Shown: positions 10,203-18,937 of the stretch, piece after piece
How the letters are laid out: each line of letters starts with the position of its first letter
How positions within the stretch are numbered: the first letter of the stretch is position 1
Assembly (NCBI RefSeq): GCF_025574485.1
Contig: NZ_JAOBPO010000007.1
Span: 45,357 to 109,356, forward strand
Source: Kordiimonas aquimaris
GTDB lineage: Bacteria > Pseudomonadota > Alphaproteobacteria > Sphingomonadales > Kordiimonadaceae
DNA length: 64,000 nucleotides
Reading direction: 5' to 3'
The notes under the pieces: generated by a model
Database searches by the model: none
Told to the model about the DNA's origin: nothing
What the model saw: the letters and a program-made list of their open reading frames with translations, nothing else
Translations under genes and position numbers: made by a program

Positions 10203-10856
10203 TTGGAATATTTCGCAGATAAATTTTACCTGATCAGCATAATGGCATTACCATTTTTGTTAGCGGTAACACTGCATGAAGCTGGCCATGCGTTTGCAGC
10301 AAATGCGTTTGGTGATCCAACACCCAAGAATGACGGTCGATTATCACTTGATCCATTGGTTCATATGGATTTGGTTGGTACTGTTATTATTCCACTATTT
10401 GCCGTTCTTACCGGTTTCCCGTTTCTAATTGGTTACGCAAAACCCGTAATAATTCAACCTGGTAACTTCAAAGGCAACAGGAAGAAAGCCATGGTTTTGG
10501 TTGCCTTGGCTGGACCTGCTGGAAATGTGATTGTTGCTGTGTTCTGTGCGTTGGTATTGAAGTATGCGATCAGCGCTGGCGGTTCAGGTGAAGATTGGCT
10601 AATCAACGCTATGTATTATGGTGTGTTTATGAATTGCCTGTTCATGGTGTTTAATTTGCTTCCCATCCCTCCGTTAGATGGTGGTGCCGTAGTTGAGCAA
10701 TTCCTTCCTTATGAAGCCGCCCAGAAGTATCGTTCTATTGCACCATACGGATTCTTTATTCTTATCGGGATTATAATGCTGGCAAGTAGTATCATTACAG
10801 TGCCTACACAATTTATGACGGGCCTCGTTGTTTGGGCCGTTGGTGTGCCTATATGA
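10203..10856 (+). CDS. Site-2 protease family (M50) membrane protein
   Basis: A 217-residue integral membrane protein with about five or six hydrophobic segments. The zinc site HEAGH is near residue 25, and the second motif NLLPIPPLDGG is near residue 152, where the Asp completes the metal site. This is the YwhC/SpoIVFB-like group of small intramembrane metalloproteases, whose substrates are generally unknown. The start is a TTG with AGGG 8-11 bases upstream; the next ATG would begin very close to the HEAGH helix. Its stop overlaps the start of scpA (ATGA), so the two are translationally coupled. Confidence 0.9.
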   Translation: MEYFADKFYLISIMALPFLLAVTLHEAGHAFAANAFGDPTPKNDGRLSLDPLVHMDLVGTVIIPLFAVLTGFPFLIGYAKPVIIQPGNFKGNRKKAMVLVALAGPAGNVIVAVFCALVLKYAISAGGSGEDWLINAMYYGVFMNCLFMVFNLLPIPPLDGGAVVEQFLPYEAAQKYRSIAPYGFFILIGIIMLASSIITVPTQFMTGLVVWAVGVPI

Positions 10857-11632
10857 TGGAATTCGAAGAAGACACGGATACACCGGCTGCATATGCAGCA
10901 AGTAACCAGTTAACCCTTGAAATAGATGGGTTTGAGGGACCGCTTGATGTCTTGTTGACATTGGCGCGCACACAGAAAGTAGACCTGACACAAATTTCTA
11001 TTCTTGAGCTTGTTGAGCAATACCTGAAATTCGTTGCTGAAGCCAAGCGCCTCAAACTAGAATTAGCAGCAGATTATCTAGTGATGGCAGCGTGGCTTGC
11101 TTACTTGAAGTCGCGGTTACTGCTTCCCAAGGAAGAAGACGAGGAACCATCCGCTGAAGAACTGGCGTTTCGACTTCAGTTGCGCCTGCAGCGATTAGAG
11201 GCAATGCGTGAAGCAGGTGCCAGAATTATGGCACGTGACCGTATGGGGCGGGATGTGTTTCGGCGCGGTATGCCTCAAGGACTGAAGTTATTGAAACACG
11301 GTCATTATGATGTGACACTATATGAGTTATTGAAAGCGTATGCAGATAATCGTCAACGCTTCTCCATTACTGAAATTAGAATTGAACGTCGGCCTATTTT
11401 TTCACTTGAAGATGCTATTGAACGACTGTCAGGCTTGATAGGTGATGCTTTCAACTGGGCACAGTTGTCAGAGTTTTTGCCAGAAGACCTTAAAGATAAA
11501 CGCTTGCGTAAATCGGCGCTAGCGAGCATGTTTGCTGCCAGTTTGGAATTAGCACGCCAAGGCGGTGCGGACTTAAGGCAGATGGAGACGTTTGGTCCCA
11601 TATATTTGCGACAAAAACAGAACGAAGAATAA
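10853..11632 (+). CDS. scpA: Segregation and condensation protein A
   Basis: The kleisin subunit of the SMC-ScpAB condensin that compacts and segregates the chromosome. The N-terminal signature FEGPLDVLLTLARTQKVDL and the following YLVMAAWLAYLKSRLLLP helix are typical, and a C-terminal winged-helix region ends the protein. The ATG at 10853 or 10856 overlaps the M50 stop codon. About 259 residues, the normal size. scpB follows 15 bases later. Confidence 0.95.
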   Translation: MMEFEEDTDTPAAYAASNQLTLEIDGFEGPLDVLLTLARTQKVDLTQISILELVEQYLKFVAEAKRLKLELAADYLVMAAWLAYLKSRLLLPKEEDEEPSAEELAFRLQLRLQRLEAMREAGARIMARDRMGRDVFRRGMPQGLKLLKHGHYDVTLYELLKAYADNRQRFSITEIRIERRPIFSLEDAIERLSGLIGDAFNWAQLSEFLPEDLKDKRLRKSALASMFAASLELARQGGADLRQMETFGPIYLRQKQNEE

Positions 11633-11647
11633 ACAGGTTTTCTGACT

Positions 11648-12358
11648 ATGAGCGAAAATGATAACATCGACGAACGTTCTGATGACTTGTCAAATGATGT
11701 TGAACATATGCTGAAGCATCGGCGGATGGTCGAAGCAATTCTGTTTGCTACAGAAAAACCTATTTCAATTACAGAAATTGAAGAGCGTGTTCCTGAAGGT
11801 ATAGATGTTGCGCTACATATTGATGCTTTGCAGGAAGATTATAGCGCTCGCGGCGTAAACCTTGTCATGCTGGCCGGTAAATATATGTTTCGGACAGCAG
11901 AGGATTTATCATTTTTATTGCGCCGCGAAATAGATGAGCCACGTAAGCTTTCTAGAGCAGCTGTGGAAACGATGGCAATTATTGCATATCACCAGCCTGT
12001 GACGCGGACCGAGATTGAAGAAGTGCGCGGCGTTACTATATCTAAAGGCACGCTGGATGTATTGATGGAAGCGGGGTGGGTGAAAATGGCAGGACGCCGG
12101 AGAACGCCCGGGCGACCTGTGACATATGGTACGACAGATGAGTTTTTAGTGCATTTTGGCATTGAAACTATTAAAGATTTGCCTGGTGTTCAGGAATTGA
12201 AAGCAGCAGGACTGCTGGACAGTGTTGATGTTGCGCTAGATAAGATGGGCGGAATGCCGGAAGTGGACGGTGATAACGATGATGGGCAGATTGATCTTGA
12301 AGAGGCAATCGCTGCATCGGAGCAGGAAACCATAGCATCGCAAAACACTGTCGAATGA
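11648..12358 (+). CDS. scpB: Segregation and condensation protein B
   Basis: The partner of ScpA, 236 residues, with two winged-helix domains. Typical segments are RMVEAILFATEKPISI near residue 27, the AVETMAIIAYHQPVTRTEIE helix near residue 108, RGVTISKGTLDVLMEAGW and the GRRRTPGRPVTYGTT motif near residue 149. The C-terminal 40 residues are acidic and low in complexity, a usual feature. It forms an operon with scpA. Confidence 0.95.
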   Translation: MSENDNIDERSDDLSNDVEHMLKHRRMVEAILFATEKPISITEIEERVPEGIDVALHIDALQEDYSARGVNLVMLAGKYMFRTAEDLSFLLRREIDEPRKLSRAAVETMAIIAYHQPVTRTEIEEVRGVTISKGTLDVLMEAGWVKMAGRRRTPGRPVTYGTTDEFLVHFGIETIKDLPGVQELKAAGLLDSVDVALDKMGGMPEVDGDNDDGQIDLEEAIAASEQETIASQNTVE

Positions 12359-12466
12359 GAAGATGAAAATATATAAAATAGCAATGATTTAGATGTGACT
12401 TTAAAAAATGCATAACTTTAAAAAACATATCTAACATATTGTTTAATAATTCTTTGGAGAAAAGAA

Positions 12467-12715
12467 ATGTTCCCTGGTTGGATGCAAATTGCACTTGTTG
12501 CTTTGCTTATTATTCTTTTGTTTGGTCGCGGCAAAATCTCAGACCTGATGGGTGATGTTGCAAAAGGTATCACGAGTTTTCGTAAAGGTTTGAAAGAAGA
12601 CCCAGCTGAAGAAACTGATAAAGCTGCTCCTGAAGCTGCAAAACCTGTGACTGATAGCAGAGTTATTGACGGTGATGCTGTTAAGGTCTCTGAAAAAGAC
12701 AAAGCTGACGCATAA
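12467..12715 (+). CDS. tatA: Twin-arginine translocase subunit TatA
   Basis: An 82-residue pore-forming subunit of the Tat system. One membrane helix (about residues 4-20) is followed by the [20 protein letters not shown] amphipathic helix, which contains the conserved FG pair and the FRKG end, then a charged tail. A GGAG site lies 9-12 bases upstream of the ATG. The AT-rich gap of about 100 bases after scpB may hold a promoter, but no convincing pair was seen. tatB and tatC follow. Confidence 0.95.
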   Translation: MFPGWMQIALVALLIILLFGRGKISDLMGDVAKGITSFRKGLKEDPAEETDKAAPEAAKPVTDSRVIDGDAVKVSEKDKADA

Positions 12716-12778
12716 GTTCAGCGATACTAACTTTTATCTTGAGTAAAACCTTAACTTCCTGATTTCGGAGCTTCCCGT

Positions 12779-13255
12779 ATGTTTGACATCGGTGCCATGG
12801 AGTTATTTGTGGTCGCGACGCTTGCGCTTGTTGTCGTTGGGCCTAAAGAGCTACCTAAGTTACTGCGCACAGTTGCTGGCTTTGTAAGGCGCATGCGTGA
12901 GATGGCCGCCGAATTTCGCTCTGGTGTGGAAGACTTGGCTGCTGAGGTTGAACGAGAAGTCGATCCATTTGCCGACCTGCGAAAAGAAGAGGGATTGCGC
13001 CCGGGTATGAGTCCGTCTGAAATTACCGAACATATTATGACCAACCGCGAAGAAGAAAATTCGATCGCTTCACCGAAACAAAAAGCAACAGCGTCTAATC
13101 CTCAAAAACCACCTACCGAAAGTCAAAAAGCAGAGAAAAAGCCAAAATCTAGCAAGTCTAGTGCTCAAAAAGATAAGAAAAAGTCTGATTCTGGAGCAAA
13201 ACCTAAAAAACCTGTGAAAAAAAATGCAGAAAAATCTTCTGAGGTAAAATCATGA
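12779..13255 (+). CDS. tatB: Twin-arginine translocase subunit TatB
   Basis: A 158-residue receptor component of Tat. The N-terminal helix MFDIGAMELFVVATLALVVV, followed by GPKELPKLLRT, is diagnostic, then an amphipathic helix and a long Lys/Ser-rich C-terminal tail (about 95-158). The last codons overlap the start of tatC, so the pair is translationally coupled. It works with TatC to bind twin-arginine signal peptides such as that of the PhoX-like protein at 59208. Confidence 0.94.
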   Translation: MFDIGAMELFVVATLALVVVGPKELPKLLRTVAGFVRRMREMAAEFRSGVEDLAAEVEREVDPFADLRKEEGLRPGMSPSEITEHIMTNREEENSIASPKQKATASNPQKPPTESQKAEKKPKSSKSSAQKDKKKSDSGAKPKKPVKKNAEKSSEVKS

Positions 13256-14097
13256 TGGGTCCTGAAGAGTTAGGCTTTGAGGGTAAAGGCCCGGATATTG
13301 ATCCAGAAGAAGACGAAGTAGACGCTAGCCGCGCACCTTTGCTTGATCATTTGAACGAGCTGCGTAGTCGTTTAATAAAGGTAATTATTGGAATGATGAT
13401 TGCTTTTGTTATTGGACTTTACTTCGCAGATGAGGTTTTCAACATTCTTGCTAAACCTTATATGGATGCGCAAGCGGACGGGATGCCGCGACGCATGATT
13501 TTCACCGCGTTAACGGAAGGTTTTTTTGTTAACCTGAAAGTGGCTCTGTATGCAGCTTTCCTGGTTACATTCCCTTTGCTTGCCTCACAAATATGGAAAT
13601 TTGTTGCACCGGGACTGTACCGCGATGAAAAGCGCGCGTTTTTACCGTTTTTGCTTGCAACACCAGTGTTGTTTGCAATGGGCGCATCGCTTGCATATTT
13701 TGTTGTAATTCCATGGGCTTGGGAGTTTTTGCTTGGTTTTGAGCAAAGCGGCGGTATTGGTGCTGTTGAAATTTCTGCCGAGGCGAAAGTTAGCGAATAT
13801 CTGTCGCTCGTTATGCAGATGGTTTTCGGGTTTGGTGTGGCCTTCCTACTGCCGATCGCATTAACTCTGATGGGGCGCGCCGGCATTGTTACAGCGCAGG
13901 GATTAAAAGAAAAAAGACGCTATATGATTGTTGCCACTTTCATGATTGCTGCTTTTCTGACACCACCTGACCCAATTAGCCAAATCGCCCTTGGCATTCC
14001 TATTATGCTCCTGTATGAGCTGTCCATCTTACTCATCGGTGCTACGGAGCGCAAACGCGCTGCAGCCCTTGAAGAAGACGACGAAGACGAAATTTAA
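13252..14097 (+). CDS. tatC: Twin-arginine translocase subunit TatC
   Basis: A 281-residue, six-helix membrane protein that recognises twin-arginine signals. The family motif LLDHLNELRSRLIK lies near residue 29, and FVAPGLYRDEKRAFLPF near residue 116 matches the conserved first periplasmic/cytoplasmic region. The start ATG 13252 (or 13255) overlaps the tatB stop. The C-terminus ends in an acidic tail. Complete. Confidence 0.96.
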   Translation: MMGPEELGFEGKGPDIDPEEDEVDASRAPLLDHLNELRSRLIKVIIGMMIAFVIGLYFADEVFNILAKPYMDAQADGMPRRMIFTALTEGFFVNLKVALYAAFLVTFPLLASQIWKFVAPGLYRDEKRAFLPFLLATPVLFAMGASLAYFVVIPWAWEFLLGFEQSGGIGAVEISAEAKVSEYLSLVMQMVFGFGVAFLLPIALTLMGRAGIVTAQGLKEKRRYMIVATFMIAAFLTPPDPISQIALGIPIMLLYELSILLIGATERKRAAALEEDDEDEI

Positions 14098-14153
14098 TAA
14101 ATAGCATAAGCTCTTATGCTAAACTTCCATATTCATGTCGTAGGACATAAGCC

Positions 14154-15434
14154 ATGCTTGATCTAAAATTTATTCGTGAAAACCCTGAAGAGTTTGACCG
14201 CTTGCTCGCTCGCCGCGGCGAGGATGCAATGGCGCAAGAAGTCTTGTTTTTGGACAAAGACTATCGGGCCGTTCAAACTGAAGCACAAACATGCCAGGCT
14301 CGCAGGAACGAAGCGTCCAAGTTGATTGGTCAGGCTAAAGCTAAGGGCGATGAAGAGCAGGCGGCAGCCTTGATGTCTGAAGTAGGCGAGCTTAAAGAAA
14401 AACTCGCAAGCCTTGAGGCCAAAGAGCGCGATATGTCTGAAAAGCTCAATATGATTTTAATGAGCTTGCCTAATACAGTGTACGACGATGTACCGGATGG
14501 TGACAGCGAAGACGATAACATTGAAGTTCGTACATGGGGGAAGCCTTCCACGTTCGACTTTGAAGCGAAAGAGCATTTTGATCTGGGTGAAAACCTTGGT
14601 GGCATGGACTTTGAACGTGCAGCAAAGCTTTCAGGCTCTCGTTTTGTTGTTCTGAAGGGTGGTTTGGCAAGGCTGGAAAGAGCGCTTTGTCAATTTATGC
14701 TTGATTTGCATACCCGTGATCATGGCTATACTGAGGTATTAACACCTGCAATGGTGCGAGAAAGTGCACTCTTGGGTACTGGCCAGTTACCAAAGTTTGG
14801 TGATGATGCCTTTACAACCAATACAGGTCATTGGCTTATCCCAACTTCAGAAGTCACGCTGACAAATTTACATTCTGGCGAGATTCTAGATGAGGCTGAA
14901 TTGCCTTTTCGTTTTACGGCACATGGTCAGTGTTTCCGCGCCGAAGCAGGTGCTGCTGGCCGTGATACACGCGGCATGATCCGCCAGCATCAGTTTGAAA
15001 AAGTCGAGATGGTTTCGATTACTACACCGGAACAATCTGACGACGAACTAGAACGCATGACAGGATGCGCCGAAGAGGTGCTTAGACGCCTCTCTCTGCC
15101 ATACCGTGTTGTAAAGCTATGTACCGGAGACATTGGTTTCGGCGCACGCCGTACGTATGACCTTGAGGTTTGGTTACCGGGACAAGGAAAGTTTCGTGAA
15201 ATTTCAAGCTGCTCTACATGCGGAGACTTTCAGGCGCGTCGGATGAAGATGCGCTGCCGCCCTAAAGGTGAAAAACAAACGCGATTTGTACACACCTTGA
15301 ATGGTTCAGGGCTTGCCGTAGGCCGTACGCTGGTTGCTGTTATGGAAAATTATCAGCGTGCAGATGGTTCCATTCGTGTGCCTGATGTATTGATCCCGTA
15401 TATGGGCGGTCTTGAAGTAATTGAGGCTGTATAA
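14154..15434 (+). CDS. serS: Seryl-tRNA synthetase
   Basis: A 426-residue class II synthetase that charges tRNA-Ser and tRNA-Sec. The N-terminal coiled-coil arm (about residues 27-100) is visible, followed by the class II core with motif 2 ([20 protein letters not shown]) and motif 3 ([19 protein letters not shown]). The stop TAA overlaps the surE start by one base (TAATG), so the two are translationally coupled. Confidence 0.97.
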   Translation: MLDLKFIRENPEEFDRLLARRGEDAMAQEVLFLDKDYRAVQTEAQTCQARRNEASKLIGQAKAKGDEEQAAALMSEVGELKEKLASLEAKERDMSEKLNMILMSLPNTVYDDVPDGDSEDDNIEVRTWGKPSTFDFEAKEHFDLGENLGGMDFERAAKLSGSRFVVLKGGLARLERALCQFMLDLHTRDHGYTEVLTPAMVRESALLGTGQLPKFGDDAFTTNTGHWLIPTSEVTLTNLHSGEILDEAELPFRFTAHGQCFRAEAGAAGRDTRGMIRQHQFEKVEMVSITTPEQSDDELERMTGCAEEVLRRLSLPYRVVKLCTGDIGFGARRTYDLEVWLPGQGKFREISSCSTCGDFQARRMKMRCRPKGEKQTRFVHTLNGSGLAVGRTLVAVMENYQRADGSIRVPDVLIPYMGGLEVIEAV

Positions 15435-16222
15435 TGAGTGTTCCAACTAGGCGAATACTTATCTCTAATGACGACGGCATTAATGCGCCGGGTTTAAAGG
15501 TTTTAGAGAAAGTCGCTCGTCAATTCTCGGATGATGTCTGGGTAGTTGCGCCTGAGAGTGAACAATCAGGTGCGGGTCATTCGCTTACTCTTACACGACC
15601 ACTGCGTATTAGAAAGCTTGAGGAAAAACGCTGGGCGGTTGACGGAACACCTACTGACTGTGTGATGATGGCACTGAACGAGATTATGAAGGATTCGCTT
15701 CCTACTCTTATTTTGTCCGGTGTGAATCGCGGCGCAAACCTTGCTGAAGATGTTACATACTCAGGCACGGTATCTGTTGCAATGGAAGGCACGCTTGCGG
15801 GTATCCCGTCTATCGCTATGAGCCAGTGTATACGCCCGCCTGCACGTACGAAGTGGGAAACGGCCGAAATATATGCCCCTCAAGTTTTAAAATTACTACT
15901 TGATGCTGGGTGGCCTCAGGACGTGCTGATTAATATTAATTTCCCTGCATTTGTACCTGATGAGATTGAGGGTATTCGCGTAACAGAGCAGGGTAGGCGC
16001 GAAATGCTTGGTAATAATATTGATAAACGCACTGATCCACGCGGTTTTAGTTACTATTGGTTTGGGCTTGGTCGGGAAGTGGGTATTCCGGGTCATGAGA
16101 CAGACCTTAAGTCCGTGCGGGAAAAATGGATTTCTGTTACACCGTTGCATCTTGATCTTACGCATCACGAGACTCGACGTGCAATAGCTGGTGCTGTCGC
16201 AACAAAATTTGAACAAACATAG
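15434..16222 (+). CDS. surE: 5'/3'-nucleotidase SurE
   Basis: A 262-residue metal-dependent phosphatase of nucleoside monophosphates, linked to stationary-phase survival. The N-terminal ILISNDDGINAPGL carries the metal-binding Asp pair, followed by the loop APESEQSGAGHSLTL and LSGVNRGANLAEDVTYSGTV. It is coupled to serS. In many alphaproteobacteria pcm (protein-L-isoaspartate methyltransferase) follows; here it is absent and an nlpD-like gene comes next. Confidence 0.96.
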   Translation: MSVPTRRILISNDDGINAPGLKVLEKVARQFSDDVWVVAPESEQSGAGHSLTLTRPLRIRKLEEKRWAVDGTPTDCVMMALNEIMKDSLPTLILSGVNRGANLAEDVTYSGTVSVAMEGTLAGIPSIAMSQCIRPPARTKWETAEIYAPQVLKLLLDAGWPQDVLININFPAFVPDEIEGIRVTEQGRREMLGNNIDKRTDPRGFSYYWFGLGREVGIPGHETDLKSVREKWISVTPLHLDLTHHETRRAIAGAVATKFEQT

Positions 16223-16279
16223 ACAAAATATTGCCCTTCTTCTCATGCCTTAGTATCGTTATTGGTGAAGTGGGACTTT

Positions 16280-17383
16280 ATGAAACGAGAAAAACATAGT
16301 TTGTGTGCTTATATGATGCCGTTGCGTAGTTTCGGCGTTTTGACGCTATGCATGTTTTTATCAGCATGCTTTGGTGGTTCACGTCCATCTCCTGCGGATA
16401 TTAAGCCGGTTTATCAAGTTCGTAATTCACCAACACCTGTACCTGCACCGAGATGGAATCCGCGCCGCCCACCATATGCAGCCGCTAATGTTCAGCCGCG
16501 CACACAAGTTGCTGTTAAGTCAACGCCAACAAAGCGCCCAACTGCTCAATCTTCTGTGCCTGCGCCAACAACGAGGCAAGCTTCAAGTAGATCATCTCTT
16601 CAAACTGTCGCGGTGCGCCGGGGAGAGACGCTATATGCGCTTTCCAGAAGGCACGGTGTTCCAGTTCGTAGTATTATTGCAGAGAATAATCTGCGTGCCC
16701 CTTATAGTCTGGCTATTGGCCAGAGGTTGCGCATTCCTGTCGCGCTAAAGCATACAGTCGTAAAAGGAGATACTGGATACAGTATCTCGCGTCGTTACGG
16801 TGTTAATCTTGCTGCATTGATGCGCGCGAACGGTATCAAAAAACCATATCGATTGAGTGTTGGTCAGGTGCTTGCTTTGCCTGGCGGTGCAACTCCGGCC
16901 AATGTTGGTCCCTCTTCAACGCAGGTAGCAACAGTATCACCTCCGCGTGGCCGCACTGTGCCATTACCGGAACCGCCGGCGCGCAGTCAAAGCGGTTTTA
17001 TCTGGCCAGTGGATGGTAAGCTGGCGTCCCGTTTTGGTCCGAAAGAGGGTGGTTTGCACAACGACGGTATTAATATTTTAGCACGGCAAGGTACGGTTGT
17101 TCGCTCTGCTGAAGCTGGTGTTGTTGTATATGCGTCGAACGCTCTTGAGGGTTATGGAAATTTGCTTTTGCTCAAGCATGCTGATGGCTGGTTGACAGCA
17201 TATGCTCATAATGAACGGTTACTGGTTAACAAAGGTGATCAAATTACCAAGGGGCAGGTGATTGCACGTGTTGGTTCAACTGGTGGGGTGCAAGAACCGC
17301 AATTGCATTTTGAAATTAGAAAAGGTAGGCGGGCACTTGACCCTCTCGACTATTTGAATAACAAAGTTGCTTCGGCTCGTTAG
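16280..17383 (+). CDS. nlpD: LysM/M23 peptidase-domain lipoprotein, NlpD-like
   Basis: About 367 residues. A lipoprotein signal ends in the lipobox LSAC (Cys near residue 31), followed by a Pro-rich linker, two LysM repeats (near 111-155 and 157-200; VRRGETLYALSRRHGVPVRS, VVKGDTGYSISRRYGVNLAA) and a C-terminal M23 (LytM) domain ending LHFEIRKGRRALDPLDYL. The zinc ligands look incomplete: the first HxxxD is replaced by LHNDGINI and the last motif reads LHFEI, so it is probably a non-catalytic activator of amidases, as NlpD and EnvC are. ATG 16280 is preferred because the signal peptide then begins MKREK. Confidence 0.85.
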   Translation: MKREKHSLCAYMMPLRSFGVLTLCMFLSACFGGSRPSPADIKPVYQVRNSPTPVPAPRWNPRRPPYAAANVQPRTQVAVKSTPTKRPTAQSSVPAPTTRQASSRSSLQTVAVRRGETLYALSRRHGVPVRSIIAENNLRAPYSLAIGQRLRIPVALKHTVVKGDTGYSISRRYGVNLAALMRANGIKKPYRLSVGQVLALPGGATPANVGPSSTQVATVSPPRGRTVPLPEPPARSQSGFIWPVDGKLASRFGPKEGGLHNDGINILARQGTVVRSAEAGVVVYASNALEGYGNLLLLKHADGWLTAYAHNERLLVNKGDQITKGQVIARVGSTGGVQEPQLHFEIRKGRRALDPLDYLNNKVASAR

Positions 17384-17410
17384 CTTAAAATGAGACTTTA
17401 AAAGCTAACG
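17378..17410. terminator. Inverted repeat between convergent genes
   Basis: CGTTAGCTT (17378-17386) and AAGCTAACG (17402-17410) form a 9-bp stem around a 15-base loop. The stop codons of both convergent genes lie inside the structure. It may end transcription in both directions, but neither side has a T tract, so the call is tentative. Confidence 0.4.
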
Positions 17411-18318
17411 GACTTACCTTGTTTGCCAGCTAAGTTTTGCACAAATTGCCATGCGGTTCGACCTGACCTGTTTCCGCGCGTTTTAGCCCATTCCAGTGCA
17501 GAAGTTTGCCATTCAGAACTTATCTGCAGCGAAAAATTACTAATGTAATTTTCAATCATTGTTAGATATTCTTCTTGATCACATGTGTGGAAACCAAGCC
17601 ACAACCCAAAACGGTCGGAAAGCGCGATGGTTTCGTCCATAGACTCATTTGGATGAATGCCTGTAGCACTTTCTTGTTCCGCAAGGCTGCGAGGGAGCAG
17701 GTGCCTTCGGTTTGAAGTTGCGTAAAACAGAATGTTTGTTGGGCGACCTTCTAAGCCTCCTTCAAGGACAGATTTTAGCGCCTTAAAGTCTTGATCAGGT
17801 CGATTGAAGGAAAGGTCGTCGCAAAACAAAATGCATTGCCTATCAACGACACTGAGTGCGCGAAGTAGTTGAGGCAACGATGCGATGTCTTCCCGATGAA
17901 TTTCAATCAATGCCGGTTTAACCTCAACTTCATCTAATATCGCACGGTGTACTGACTTAATGAGCGTACTTTTACCCATGCCACGTGCGCCCCATAATAA
18001 TGCATTGTTGGCACCGACCCCATTAGCAAACTGACGTGTATTTTCGAGTAACGCTGTTTTGGCGTGGTTTATACCATGTAACAAATTAAGGGATGGTGCT
18101 GACACTGCGGTGACAGGGTGTAAATTGTGGGAAACGGCATCGAAAACAAATGCATCTGCTTGTTTAATCGCATTATCGAATGTTAGCTGAGGTTTGTCAG
18201 GCGTTTTTAATTGGCTGGTGAGAGCGTTGACTGCCTGACTTAATGCGTTAATTTCTGACTGAAGTTCAGATATGTCATCCGTGGTGTTTTTGGTAGGATT
18301 TTCTACAGGCACTTGCAA
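17398..18318 (-). CDS. DUF815 AAA+ ATPase
   Basis: A 306-residue protein with a central AAA+ core. The Walker A motif GARGMGKST is near residue 112 and the Walker B region ILFCDDLSF near residue 165, followed by the family block FYATSNRRHLLPR. The N-terminal 50 residues contain a predicted short coiled coil. DUF815 proteins are widely conserved in alphaproteobacteria next to the nlpD-yajC-secDF region, which matches this location, but their role is not established. It reads leftward, convergent with nlpD and divergent from yajC. Confidence 0.88.
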   Translation of the reverse strand: MQVPVENPTKNTTDDISELQSEINALSQAVNALTSQLKTPDKPQLTFDNAIKQADAFVFDAVSHNLHPVTAVSAPSLNLLHGINHAKTALLENTRQFANGVGANNALLWGARGMGKSTLIKSVHRAILDEVEVKPALIEIHREDIASLPQLLRALSVVDRQCILFCDDLSFNRPDQDFKALKSVLEGGLEGRPTNILFYATSNRRHLLPRSLAEQESATGIHPNESMDETIALSDRFGLWLGFHTCDQEEYLTMIENYISNFSLQISSEWQTSALEWAKTRGNRSGRTAWQFVQNLAGKQGKSVSF

Positions 18319-18390
18319 CCGTCCTTTTGTTGCCCCATTTAGTCAAAATGGCATATCATGGGAAATGCGCTAAAGCGAGCCTCGCTTTTG

Positions 18391-18418
18391 TTGCAATTGG
18401 CTTTTAACTGGCTATAGT
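18391..18418 (+). promoter_or_regulatory. Putative sigma70 promoter for yajC-secDF
   Basis: TTGCAA (18391-18396) and TATAGT (18413-18418) are separated by 16 bases. The pair lies about 80 bases before the yajC start. It is a pattern match only. Confidence 0.45.
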
Positions 18419-18497
18419 CCCGCCGATAGTGAGGTACGATGATCAGAGCGACTGAGCATTGATACTAGATTAAGACAGATAAAAAGAGGGGTAACAT

Positions 18498-18839
18498 ATG
18501 TTTTCTTCACCCGCATTCGCTCAAGCTGCTGGCGCACCTGCAACTCCCGGCCTTCTCGAAAGCTTTTTGCCACTCATTTTGATTGGTGTAGTTTTCTGGT
18601 TTCTTATTTTACGACCGCAAAATAAGAAAATGAAAGAACACCGTGAAATGGTGAGTAATGTTAAGCGCGGCGATACTGTGATTACTGCTGGTGGATTGAT
18701 TGGTAAAGTTGCCAAAGTAAAAGACGACAACGAACTTGATGTCGATTTTGGTGAAGGTGTTCGCATGCGTGTTGTGAAAAGTACGCTGTCTGAAGTGCGG
18801 GTAAAAGGCGAGCCTGTTAAAACAGATACCAAGAAGTAA
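18498..18839 (+). CDS. yajC: Preprotein translocase subunit YajC
   Basis: A 113-residue single-span membrane protein that joins SecDF in the Sec holotranslocon. The helix LLESFLPLILIGVVFWFLIL (about residues 18-38) is followed by RPQNKKMKEHREM, the family hallmark, then GDTVITAGGLIGKV. The ATG follows AGAGGGGTAAC. secD lies 98 bases downstream and secF after that. Confidence 0.96.
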   Translation: MFSSPAFAQAAGAPATPGLLESFLPLILIGVVFWFLILRPQNKKMKEHREMVSNVKRGDTVITAGGLIGKVAKVKDDNELDVDFGEGVRMRVVKSTLSEVRVKGEPVKTDTKK

Positions 18840-18937
18840 CCACATACTGCTGCATAACGGCGGCACTAGTTTGAATTTAAATGTTTGATTAGAGCCAATG
18901 ATTTATTGGCCGAGTTGTTACCTATAGGGGATGTCAC

